Shown here: one piece after another, positions 21,792 through 29,032 of the stretch
Layout: each line of letters opens with the position of its first letter
How positions within the stretch are numbered: the first letter of the stretch is position 1
Source of the DNA: a virus
Reading direction: 5' to 3' (one strand)
DNA length: 30,291 bases
Virus record (IMG/VR): IMGVR_UViG_3300047478_000291
Span: 1 to 30,291 of that record
Translations under genes and position numbers: made by a program
The notes under the pieces: model-generated
What the model saw: the letters and a program-made list of their open reading frames with translations, nothing else
Databases searched by the model: none
What the model was told of the DNA's origin: nothing

Positions 21792-23414
21792 TTATCTGGA
21801 TCTTTTGGCACGGTCGTCAGAGGCTTCTCTTTGGGCTCGCTGGCCTCCTCGGATGGCTGCACCCACCGTAACAAGGTCTTCAGCAGTTTCGTCAGGAAGG
21901 TCCGCATTAAAATATATCCTTGCTGCCCAACACGACATCGATAACATGGCTACGATGTCCTGAGGTATCTTTGGCTGTCCCGCTCTGTCTTTCATGGGAT
22001 CGTAATTGGCAAGTTGGGCGCGAATGCCAATCAGAGTTTTCGGCCACGCAATCTTAGCACTCTCGATAGTAAGTCTTGCTGCTACGAGATACGCTGGTTT
22101 ACGAGCACCACTAAAGTCTAGTCCCGCAATAGACTGAAACCCCGGAGCATCTAATGATGCGTCTGGGTCAAAGTTCTGTATATTGAGCAACTCGGCAAAC
22201 ATCTTTTGAGGGCCAGTACTATCGATGGCTGTAAAGATAGCGTCATAGGTAGTACGTAACTCTAGAAGCTTGTCAACGAAGGGCGATATCTGCCCAAAGC
22301 CGTTTCCCCACCAGAAAGCGGTGAGTACCATAGGCTCTTGGGGAAAGCCTGTAACGTCCCAAACACCAATACAGGGAGCGTTACGACCAGGGGCGTTATC
22401 CGAACCTGGATCCCCAATACAGAAGTACATGTGTCCCTTGATGGGAGGAATGGCGTAGTGTACAACTCCGCAACCGTACTGTTCCGCATATACAAATCCT
22501 TTTGTTCCGGCACCGGAAGCCTTCTTGACCATCTCTCCGGAGAGATCGTCTTCGCACTTACCGATAGCCTGTCTGTTGAAGTAGATGCCTTGTCCCTCGG
22601 GGCGAGCACCATCAATAAAGCGAGCGCGTTCGTCCTCCGGGATATGCTTGAGCATATTGTCAAGCTGTTTCTCGGTTACGTTTTGGTTGCCTCTAGTAGA
22701 GACCTGTATTGAGAAACAATTTTCCGGATCTGCCGCCGCCATGTCAAATAGGTACCAGAGGTGCGGGGTATCCCATGGGTTAGAGGTGAAGGAGAACCTA
22801 CCCAGATAAGGTCTACCCGATCTTGTGTTACCCGTAAGACGAGTTGAGAGGTTACGGGAGATTTCATCAAGGTTGTCAAGAAGTCCAGCTTCTTCGACGT
22901 TAATCCAGTCGCCACGCCAGGAGAAGATTCCTGTGGCGTCTCTATCGACAGACATAAACTCAAGTGTGGAATGTATAGTTTGCTGGCCAAGTTTATACTC
23001 TATTGTTATCTTATGGTGTGGTCGTCTCACCGCTGAGACGATTAGGTTCGAAAAAGGCGCATCCGTAGCCCTCTCGATAATCAGGTCGTACATCTGGGCC
23101 GCTTGGTACTCCTTCTGGGCCACGTTCAGGAATTTGAAATCTGGAGTTGTAGTGCCAAAGACACACGCCGACATACCAACCCCTAGAGTCTTACCACTGC
23201 CAATCCCACCAATTAGAACTATAAGACTCTGGGCCGCAAAATGCATATCTCGTTGCCATGCGCCATCCTCTGTAAAATTCTTGTCAAAGTACCAGCCCTC
23301 ATCTGCGTACTCGGGCTTGAAGAAGTATCCCGTAATGAAATCAGGATTAGTTTGACCTTTGAGGATAATCTCCGCCTCTTCCTCAGTAGCCTGATAAATA
23401 CGCTTAGATTTCAT
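21792..23414 (-). CDS. terL: Terminase large subunit
   Basis: 540 residues starting at ATG 23414. The N-terminal ATPase shows a Walker A loop (IGGIGSGKT, residues 68-76), a Walker B region ending in acidic residues (WINVEEAG, Glu174-Glu175) and a coupling motif (FTSNPWD, about 209-215). The C-terminal nuclease has candidate metal ligands at Asp335 (FCIGDPGSD) and Asp398 (TAIDSTGP), as in the RNase H-like fold. It pumps DNA into the procapsid and cuts the concatemer. The length fits. No good ribosome site is seen before it, so translation may be coupled or weak. No small terminase gene was recognised upstream. Confidence 0.85.
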   Translation of the reverse strand: MKSKRIYQATEEEAEIILKGQTNPDFITGYFFKPEYADEGWYFDKNFTEDGAWQRDMHFAAQSLIVLIGGIGSGKTLGVGMSACVFGTTTPDFKFLNVAQKEYQAAQMYDLIIERATDAPFSNLIVSAVRRPHHKITIEYKLGQQTIHSTLEFMSVDRDATGIFSWRGDWINVEEAGLLDNLDEISRNLSTRLTGNTRSGRPYLGRFSFTSNPWDTPHLWYLFDMAAADPENCFSIQVSTRGNQNVTEKQLDNMLKHIPEDERARFIDGARPEGQGIYFNRQAIGKCEDDLSGEMVKKASGAGTKGFVYAEQYGCGVVHYAIPPIKGHMYFCIGDPGSDNAPGRNAPCIGVWDVTGFPQEPMVLTAFWWGNGFGQISPFVDKLLELRTTYDAIFTAIDSTGPQKMFAELLNIQNFDPDASLDAPGFQSIAGLDFSGARKPAYLVAARLTIESAKIAWPKTLIGIRAQLANYDPMKDRAGQPKIPQDIVAMLSMSCWAARIYFNADLPDETAEDLVTVGAAIRGGQRAQREASDDRAKRSR

Positions 23415-23425
23415 TTATACCCATA

Positions 23426-23462
23426 ACCAATGTTCTTGGTTGTATCACCAATATTCATGGTT
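23426..23462. repeat. Two near-identical 16-bp palindromic repeats before terL
   Basis: ACCAATGTTCTTGGTT (23426-23441) and ACCAATATTCATGGTT (23447-23462) match at 14 of 16 positions. Each is an interrupted inverted repeat (AACCAA/TTGGTT or ACCA/TGGT). Their starts are 21 bp apart, two helical turns, so a protein could bind both on one face. They fill the short gap before the terminase start. They could be an operator, a packaging-recognition site, or hairpins that affect terL translation. Confidence 0.6.
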
Positions 23463-23737
23463 TATTGACCCTGGCGCGCTCTAGAAATATTGATCTTCCA
23501 TACATTCTGCGCAGACCATAGATCACGTAGAGGAATACATAAATCGTCAATATCGCCACATGAAACAAGATTCGCGATATCTATAACCTGTTCGTATACA
23601 AAGAAATACGTGCAGATAATCCCATCTGCCTCGATACGTACCGGGGCGCACTTCATAGACATAAGTGCGATAACCAATTTTTCTTCTGAACTTGCAAACT
23701 CCTTTGGTGCAGAACCATCAACTATTGTTCTTTTCAT
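23462..23737 (-). CDS. Small protein before terL, unknown
   Basis: 91 residues starting at ATG 23737 after an AAAGGAG ribosome site. It has mixed helix and strand, several Cys (Cys35, and others near 47 and 65) and a basic C-terminus. It sits where a small terminase often lies, but I see no helix-turn-helix or typical small-terminase coiled coil, so I do not call it that. The start context AAATACTAAAAGGAG resembles the leaders of two other genes in this window. Confidence 0.6.
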   Translation of the reverse strand: MKRTIVDGSAPKEFASSEEKLVIALMSMKCAPVRIEADGIICTYFFVYEQVIDIANLVSCGDIDDLCIPLRDLWSAQNVWKINISRARQGQ

Positions 23738-23748
23738 ATATACTCCTT

Positions 23749-25359
23749 TTAGTATTTATAACACCAAAACTGCCACCATTTACATGGTTTAGGCGTTCTG
23801 GTTGGTGTAGGTGTTCTTGTTGGCCACGGTGTCCTAGTAGCGGTTTTTGTTGGGACAGATGTCTTAGTGGAGGTTGCAGTTAACGTAGATGTCTGTGTTG
23901 GAGAACTAGTCAAAGTAGGTGTTCTCGTTAACGTAGACGTTCTTGTTGCCGTAGCTTCTTGGGTGGCAGTATACGTACTAGTGGGTTTCGGCGTAGATGT
24001 ATCCGTAGCCGCGAGTGTAGCAGTTAATGTTGGAGCAGGCGGGGTTAATGTTCCTGCATCTGGTACCAATATATTGTTTCGTATTGTCACGTTTGCCCCG
24101 CTCACTTTATAGATATAAACACCAAAGCCAGGGTGCGCTATGGTATTGTATTCAATAAGATTTTCCGTTCCTTCTAAGTGTGCCCAAGTAATTCCGTACC
24201 CAACTGGATTTATAATTATATTATTGGTAACGCTAAGACTTTGACCGTGATGGAACGAAGATGGTCTATTATCCACATAGATCCCATCGTGCCAATATGT
24301 GCCTGCAGTCCCAACATTTGATATATAGTTATCGTGAATGGATCCACCCATTCCAGAGTAGGTGATTCCATTTCCACCAGAGTTTGTGACGGTATTGTCG
24401 TGAACATCGCACACGTCTCCGGTGTTGATATTAATCGCACCAATATCTGTCATTTCCAGTTGGGCGACATGATCAAAGGTATTATTGTTTATCTCGCAAT
24501 CGGAAACTGCAGACCCGAATTGCATTGCCTTGTCTCCTGTATTCTCGATTACCTCATTGTAAATATGTAAACCATAAATAACAGGATTGACAACCACTAC
24601 TCCATAGGTAATACTTCCGTCTGGGTTTATACAACTGCGAGTGTATGGTATCGTGGAGTAATTAGAGTTTCCTATATAGTGAGATAGGCCGATATCGCTT
24701 GGGATACTTCCGTGGAAATAGTTGTCATGGATGATGATTTCGTGCATATTAAAGTTGGAACGATCGACCTCATCCAAGATATTGATGATTCCATCTCCAT
24801 TGTAATCCCACTCATCGTTATTTTTGCCATTCGGAATAGGACAGGTTGCAACTTGGGTTATGTGAATTCCAATGCTGCTAGAAACATTGGCAACATAACC
24901 AATAATATTTTTAAACTCAATATGGTCTATCTCTATATAATCGGGTTTAGCTGCATCAAGTATCCCGAAGGTTTTCGCCCTTTGTACCACAAAGCCGTAT
25001 TTGTCTGCGCTTCCAGTTCCCGTAATATGAACATGTTGTATATTTGCGATAGACATACCGTAGCCAGTTGCAGTGTCAATAACAACCTGCCCGCCATGAT
25101 TTATGACGGTGATAGGGTTTTCGGAGGTTCCAGCAAAGTTCTTAAGACCTAGTGAACCCCTTGTTCCCGCCGAAATACAAATAGTATCTCCTGGTTGAAG
25201 TGCGGTATAGGGAGAATATCTACCATTCACAGTAGAAACATTGGTAGGTACGGTAAAATCGCACACTATTTCTTGAGCGACGGATTTTGTATCTTGTGGA
25301 GCAAGACACATGGATAGTACCATAACAAGAATCAACGACAGTAAAAGCACCCTCTTCAT
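23749..25359 (-). CDS. Exported parallel beta-helix protein with Pro/Thr-rich tail
   Basis: 536 residues starting at ATG 25359 after an AGGAGGG ribosome site. Residues 1-24 form a signal peptide (basic start, hydrophobic core, SMCLAPQ). The middle holds right-handed parallel beta-helix repeats with Asn ladders and short Ile/Val strands (INNNTFDHV, IHDNYISNV, VTNNIIINP), as in pectate-lyase-like and tailspike-type proteins that bind or cut polysaccharide. A dockerin-like calcium loop (residues 185-196) is inserted. Residues 438-525 are a Pro/Thr/Ser-rich stalk, followed by an 11-residue end with two Cys and three Trp. Catalytic residues are not clear. It may be secreted by the infected cell, act as a depolymerase, or modify the cell surface. 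Confidence 0.7.
   Translation of the reverse strand: MKRVLLLSLILVMVLSMCLAPQDTKSVAQEIVCDFTVPTNVSTVNGRYSPYTALQPGDTICISAGTRGSLGLKNFAGTSENPITVINHGGQVVIDTATGYGMSIANIQHVHITGTGSADKYGFVVQRAKTFGILDAAKPDYIEIDHIEFKNIIGYVANVSSSIGIHITQVATCPIPNGKNNDEWDYNGDGIINILDEVDRSNFNMHEIIIHDNYFHGSIPSDIGLSHYIGNSNYSTIPYTRSCINPDGSITYGVVVVNPVIYGLHIYNEVIENTGDKAMQFGSAVSDCEINNNTFDHVAQLEMTDIGAININTGDVCDVHDNTVTNSGGNGITYSGMGGSIHDNYISNVGTAGTYWHDGIYVDNRPSSFHHGQSLSVTNNIIINPVGYGITWAHLEGTENLIEYNTIAHPGFGVYIYKVSGANVTIRNNILVPDAGTLTPPAPTLTATLAATDTSTPKPTSTYTATQEATATRTSTLTRTPTLTSSPTQTSTLTATSTKTSVPTKTATRTPWPTRTPTPTRTPKPCKWWQFWCYKY
23785..24048 (-). repeat. Coding Pro/Thr-rich low-complexity repeat
   Basis: Codons 438-525 of the beta-helix protein are nearly all Thr, Pro, Ser, Ala, Arg and Lys, with a loose TPT-R/S-T rhythm that becomes denser at the end (PTRTPTPTRTPKP). 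Such stalks are common in secreted proteins of Chloroflexota, where they act as flexible and often glycosylated spacers. The DNA shows degenerate GTT/GTA-rich repeats on the plus strand, consistent with repeat expansion. Confidence 0.6.
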
Positions 25360-25368
25360 TAAGCCCTC

Positions 25369-25587
25369 CTATAAAAGCCCTCGACTAACAAGCACATAGA
25401 TCAATTCTTTGGCTTGTTCTCTTCCAAACTTGGGTTTTTTCTCTTCTGGGCATTTCTCCCTAAAAAGTGATGCATATTCGTCTACAATCATATCGCACAT
25501 CTTATTTATCTCGCTTTGCGCTTCTGGAGACAAAGATGCGTGTAAACGACTGATATTCTCAGGGGTAAGTGGCTGCGTCATTTTCAT
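25369..25587 (-). CDS. Small helical protein, unknown
   Basis: 72 residues if started at ATG 25587, which overlaps the upstream stop in an ATGA (25584-25587). An earlier in-frame start at 25623 would overlap the upstream gene by 40 bases and is less likely. The protein is helical and acidic/basic (it contains LSPEAQSEINKMCDMIVDEYAS and PKFGREQAKELIYVLVSRGLL), with no motif I recognise. It ends inside the ribosome site of the beta-helix gene. It may be a small regulator or assembly factor. Confidence 0.6.
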   Translation of the reverse strand: MKMTQPLTPENISRLHASLSPEAQSEINKMCDMIVDEYASLFREKCPEEKKPKFGREQAKELIYVLVSRGLL

Positions 25588-25790
25588 GATGTTCTTTTCT
25601 CTCTTCCCCACGAAATACTCCATGGTATCTCGTAAAATGGTTTATATGGATGGGATCTATGTAATTCGATGCCACTGGGCTTAAAGTACACGGAATATGC
25701 CGTGGTGCTGTTTTTTACACCAATAACAAGGTTTTTTGGGCCACGATCGAAATCATCGACGTTCCCATAGTAAAACTTGAACTTAATCAT
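25584..25790 (-). CDS. Small protein, unknown
   Basis: 68 residues starting at ATG 25790 after an AGGAGAA ribosome site. It is rich in aromatic residues, Lys and Ser, with beta-strand character (KFKFYYGNVDD, YSVYFKPSGIEL) and a basic C-terminus. There is no signal peptide or membrane helix. It is the first gene after a promoter-like site and is coupled to the next gene by an ATGA overlap. The function is unknown. Confidence 0.6.
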   Translation of the reverse strand: MIKFKFYYGNVDDFDRGPKNLVIGVKNSTTAYSVYFKPSGIELHRSHPYKPFYEIPWSISWGREKRTS

Positions 25791-25803
25791 ATATTCTCCT
25801 ACT

Positions 25804-25812
25804 AGTATACCA
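25804..25812 (-). promoter_or_regulatory. Extended -10 promoter-like site before the small-gene group
   Basis: The minus strand reads TGG-TATACT (25812-25804), a five-of-six -10 with a TGn extension, 14 bases before the ATG at 25790 and just after the HExxH gene stop. The -35 at 17 bases is TTACGA, a weak match. It resembles the extended -10 sites at 11987 and 29968 and may be one of a set. Confidence 0.4.
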
Positions 25813-25813
25813 T

Positions 25814-26197
25814 CTATTCAAAGTTTTCGTAATGGCCGTTCCAGAATCGTCTTGTAAGCGTTTCTATGAGTCTGGCCATCCTTTCATTCTGGGATCTAAA
25901 GTTCCAGTCATGTAACATCGCCCAAAAGCTTGCGATATGCCATATTTCGTGTGCCGCAGTTCCTACACCGTATTTTCCAGTAACAAGATGGATTTCTCCA
26001 TACTTTTTGGGGATTAGCACCTCTTTTGTCTCTTTGTTGACAAAACACTTGGTAGAAACAGCATATCCGTTAGCTTTTGTAATATTATTCATCTTTTCGA
26101 GGGTTTCACTCGAATCCCAGACGAAAACACGGATATAGTGCTTTTTATTGAACTTTACCTCCCACCAAGCCACCAATCCCTCTTTATGAGTATGCAT
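25814..26197 (-). CDS. Small HExxH putative metallopeptidase-like protein
   Basis: 127 residues if started at ATG 26197, which overlaps the epimerase gene by 14 bases; an earlier ATG at 26236 is possible but overlaps more. Residues 83-87 are HEIWH in the helix TAAHEIWHIASFWAM, the zinc-binding and catalytic pattern of zincin metallopeptidases. A Glu at 105 or 112 in the following helix could be the third ligand. The N-terminal half is beta-like and basic. There is no signal peptide, so it would act inside the cell. The substrate is unknown. Small zincins of this kind occur in phages, and a structural role without catalysis is also possible. Confidence 0.5.
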   Translation of the reverse strand: MHTHKEGLVAWWEVKFNKKHYIRVFVWDSSETLEKMNNITKANGYAVSTKCFVNKETKEVLIPKKYGEIHLVTGKYGVGTAAHEIWHIASFWAMLHDWNFRSQNERMARLIETLTRRFWNGHYENFE

Positions 26198-27245
26198 TGA
26201 TGATATCCATAATGTTTTTGGTCGCATTGCCATCACCGAACAGTGGAAGTTGCTTGCTCATCACCCCACGATAGTCTGTGATGGCGGAATTGATGCGAAG
26301 GGGGTCGGAACCAACAAGAACGTTCCATCCAGCAGCAAGTGTCTCGGGCCACTCAGTCTCCGTGCGCAAAGTGATGCACGGAACCTGAAACCAATAGGCT
26401 TCTTTCTGCATACCGCCAGAATCAGTGATTACATACCTCGAATTCTTTTCGAGGGCCAGAGTATCTATATATCCCATGGGCATAAGCGGAATGACATTGA
26501 CTGGCATCTTAATCTTATACTTTTCCATGGTTTTAGCTGTATGGGGATGTACCGGAAAGACAACTTCCATTCCAGACATACCAATACCAGTCATAATTCC
26601 TGCCAGGGCGTATGGGTTGTCAAGATTGTACGATCTATGCACCGTCATGATGGAATAACTGCCAGGAGTGAGATTATGACGTTGTAAAACATCAGATGCA
26701 GCGGCTTTGCCAATATGTTGCAGGAAAGAGTCGTAAGTAATATCTCCGGTAAGGAAAATGCCCGAAGGGATCGCCTCGTTTATCAAGTTTCTGGTTGAGA
26801 TCATGGTTGGGCACAGTAAGAGTTGGGAAACGTGATCTGTGAGGATACGATTGTGTTCTTCGGGCATATTTCTATTATAGGAGCGGATCCCGGCCTCAAT
26901 ATGAGCAAGCTTAATTCCCATCTTATTTGCTGCAAGTGCGCCAGCCAGGGTAGATGTAGTATCGCCAAAGACAACCACCATCCCTGGTTTCTCGACTGCG
27001 AGTACGTCACCAATCATATCGATCATTCGCCCAAGTTGACGTGTTGGTTCTTTGTCTACCACATTTAGATTGATATCTGGTTTATTAATGGTAAGTTCTT
27101 CATAGAAACGATCGGAGAGTGTTGTATCGTAGTGCTGGCCAGTATGTATAGCGTATTCAATGTGTCCGGCACGCTTAAGTGCCTCGCTTAGAGGAGCGAG
27201 CTTGATAAATTGAGGGCGAGCGCCAACAATAGTTGCTATTTTCAT
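26184..27245 (-). CDS. UDP-GlcNAc3NAcA 2-epimerase-like (WlbD/WbpI type)
   Basis: 353 residues starting at ATG 27245, whose ATGA overlaps the upstream stop. It belongs to the non-hydrolysing UDP-sugar 2-epimerases (WecB superfamily): IVGARPQFIKLAPL at the N-terminus, a GDTTSTLAGALAA loop with Asp95, AHIEAGIRS with Glu117, PEEHNR at 128-133, TVHRSYN and TDSGGMQKEAY. The segment TLRTETEWPETLAAGWN fits the WbpI/WlbD subgroup better than WecB. These enzymes convert UDP-GlcNAc3NAcA to UDP-ManNAc3NAcA, a precursor of O-antigen sugars. It is last in the wlb-like operon. Confidence 0.75.
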   Translation of the reverse strand: MKIATIVGARPQFIKLAPLSEALKRAGHIEYAIHTGQHYDTTLSDRFYEELTINKPDINLNVVDKEPTRQLGRMIDMIGDVLAVEKPGMVVVFGDTTSTLAGALAANKMGIKLAHIEAGIRSYNRNMPEEHNRILTDHVSQLLLCPTMISTRNLINEAIPSGIFLTGDITYDSFLQHIGKAAASDVLQRHNLTPGSYSIMTVHRSYNLDNPYALAGIMTGIGMSGMEVVFPVHPHTAKTMEKYKIKMPVNVIPLMPMGYIDTLALEKNSRYVITDSGGMQKEAYWFQVPCITLRTETEWPETLAAGWNVLVGSDPLRINSAITDYRGVMSKQLPLFGDGNATKNIMDIINAYS

Positions 27246-28351
27246 GAAAGCTCCTCTATGATATCGCATATGGTGTTAATTTGTCTTGTAAACTGGTATG
27301 GCCGCATAGGAAGTGCTATTGTTGTACGCGATGCATAACGAGCACTGGGAAAATCGTCGCCACTCACACCTGGGAATATCCATTGGTCCGGAAGAGACAT
27401 TGGATAATAAATACCAGTATCTACGCCGCTATCCCGAAGGTGTTTAATCATTGCGCCGCGACTTTGCTCGTTTTGAGCGCCAACAATATAGAGATGGTAA
27501 ATATGGTGATTACCAATTTCCTCAAATGGATAATCGAGTACCTCGCTGTTTATCAGTCGCTTGTTATACGTTTCTGCGTTACGTCTACGCCACGCATTCC
27601 ATGAATCGAGATATGGGAACTTGGCATTAAGAACGGCAGCCTGGATTTCGTCCATCCTGAAGTTACCGCCAAGAACGCGAGAATAATACTTTTGTTTCTG
27701 TCCATGATTACGGATCATCATCAGTTTATTGTAGAGACACCAATCGTTTGTGACTATTGCTCCACCATCGCCGTAACCACCAAGGTTTTTGGTTGGAAAG
27801 AAACTAAAACAGCCCATGTCGCCAATACTACCAGCTTTCTTGTAGTGTTGCGATGCGCCAATCGCTTGACAGGCATCCTCTATGACGACAAGACCATAGG
27901 CCGCAGCAAGTAGCATTATTCTGTCCATGTCCGCCATCTGCCCAGCAAAATGCACTGGAATTATGGCCTTCGTTTTATCTGTGATAGCGGCCTCGATATG
28001 GTTTGCGTTAATGTTGTAATCACTAATGCAGATATCCACAAACACTGGTGTTGCGCCAAGTCTGCTTATACAACTTGCAGATGCAACAAACGAATAGGAT
28101 GGAACAATGACCTCATCGCCGGGTCCGATTTCGCATGCCATGAGGGAGGCAAGCAGAGCGTCGGTTCCAGAGGACACTGCCACGGCATGTCTTGTACCAC
28201 AATATCGCGCTAGTTCTTCCTCAAACCTCTCGACCTCGGGCCCAAGAATAAAATGCTGACTTTCGACTACTCTTTCGATGGCCTCGTAGATTTCGCTACG
28301 CATTTCCTCTAGTTCATGCTTCAGATCGTTTAACGGATACCTTATTTCCAT
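27242..28351 (-). CDS. Sugar aminotransferase (DegT/DnrJ/EryC1, WlbC/WbpE-like)
   Basis: 369 residues; the ATG at 28351 overlaps the acetyltransferase by 38 bases but has a GGAGAGG ribosome site and gives the full N-terminus of the family. The fold is PLP-dependent type [26 protein letters not shown], Asp159 in VIEDACQA, and the catalytic Lys188 in [13 protein letters not shown] that forms the Schiff base. The enzyme would aminate the 3-keto sugar from the WlbA-like step, using glutamate. Its stop overlaps the epimerase start by ATGA, so translation is probably coupled. A related specificity such as VioA or QdtB type is possible, but the neighbours favour WlbC. Confidence 0.75.
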   Translation of the reverse strand: MEIRYPLNDLKHELEEMRSEIYEAIERVVESQHFILGPEVERFEEELARYCGTRHAVAVSSGTDALLASLMACEIGPGDEVIVPSYSFVASASCISRLGATPVFVDICISDYNINANHIEAAITDKTKAIIPVHFAGQMADMDRIMLLAAAYGLVVIEDACQAIGASQHYKKAGSIGDMGCFSFFPTKNLGGYGDGGAIVTNDWCLYNKLMMIRNHGQKQKYYSRVLGGNFRMDEIQAAVLNAKFPYLDSWNAWRRRNAETYNKRLINSEVLDYPFEEIGNHHIYHLYIVGAQNEQSRGAMIKHLRDSGVDTGIYYPMSLPDQWIFPGVSGDDFPSARYASRTTIALPMRPYQFTRQINTICDIIEELS

Positions 28352-28823
28352 CTTTGTCTACCTCTCCAATCTTTTTTGCTGGATTTCCTACCACAACAGT
28401 GTATGGCTCAACGTCTTTGGTGACAACCGCGCCCGCGCCAACCATAGCGTACTCGCCAATATGCACACCACAGATAATAGTTGCGTTCGCGCCAATGGAT
28501 GCGCCCTTGCTTATAAGAGTTGGTTTGAATTCGTCCTTGCGCTCTACGGTCGCCCTTGGGTTTATTACATTAGTAAAGACGACAGACGGCCCAATGAATA
28601 CATCATCTTCGATGGTTACGCCAGTATAGACGGACACATTGTTCTGTATCTTCACGTTATTGCCGATATACACCTTCGGGGCTATGTAAACATTCTGCCC
28701 AATGATGCATCTTTCTCCGATTTTGCACTGACCAGAGATATGAGAGAAGTGCCAGATCTTGGTATAGGAACCAATTTGTGTTGGAAAGTCGACAACCGAG
28801 GTTATATGCTTGGTATATTTCAT
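28314..28823 (-). CDS. N-acetyltransferase (left-handed beta-helix, WlbB/WbpD-like)
   Basis: 169 residues; the ATG at 28823 overlaps the stop of the small upstream gene by ATGA. It shows hexapeptide repeats of the left-handed beta-helix ([40 protein letters not shown]), and the [17 protein letters not shown] segment that is typical of WlbB/WbpD-type enzymes. A further [29 protein letters not shown] stretch lines the acetyl-CoA site. It would acetylate the 3-amino group of UDP-GlcNAc(3N)A. The C-terminus ([16 protein letters not shown]) ends the helix, and the length is close to that of the family. Confidence 0.8.
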   Translation of the reverse strand: MKYTKHITSVVDFPTQIGSYTKIWHFSHISGQCKIGERCIIGQNVYIAPKVYIGNNVKIQNNVSVYTGVTIEDDVFIGPSVVFTNVINPRATVERKDEFKPTLISKGASIGANATIICGVHIGEYAMVGAGAVVTKDVEPYTVVVGNPAKKIGEVDKDGNKVSVKRSEA

Positions 28824-29032
28824 TTTGCCAGTGTCCTAATCAGCTTTAGACTGATTTCTCGTGGTTTTACACGATTTATACGAAACAAATAGTTGTTAAT
28901 TTGGATGGTACTGCCAACTCTAAACCATTTATATGGTGCAGGGGCGTCTTCTGGCTCATTTTCACTGATTTTTTCCTGTATTTTCTGCTGAATGGTATCA
29001 ATTTGCTTCTCGGACATGATATCTTCGTTCAT
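28820..29032 (-). CDS. Small protein within the sugar operon, unknown
   Basis: 70 residues with ATGA overlaps at both ends (29029-29032 and 28820-28823), so it is translated as part of the operon. The N-terminal 30 residues are helical and acidic ([20 protein letters not shown]); the rest has beta-strands ([19 protein letters not shown]) and a basic C-terminus. I do not know it from bacterial wlb clusters. The coupled position between the WlbA-like and WlbB-like genes suggests a role with the sugar enzymes, or simply a phage insertion that keeps coupling. Confidence 0.6.
   Translation of the reverse strand: MNEDIMSEKQIDTIQQKIQEKISENEPEDAPAPYKWFRVGSTIQINNYLFRINRVKPREISLKLIRTLAK

Noticed and set aside
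23462-23737. Small gene before terL as a small terminase.
   Set aside because: The position fits, but it lacks a helix-turn-helix and coiled coil, so the function was left open.
23753-23760. TATAAATA on the minus strand, identical to the T4 late promoter core.
   Set aside because: It is the coding end of the beta-helix gene (Tyr-Lys-Tyr before the stop), and only one exact copy was seen before a gene.
25290-25359. Lipoprotein signal in the beta-helix protein (Leu-Ser-Met-Cys).
   Set aside because: Met directly before the Cys does not fit the lipobox, where Gly, Ala or Ser is expected; an ordinary signal peptide is more likely.
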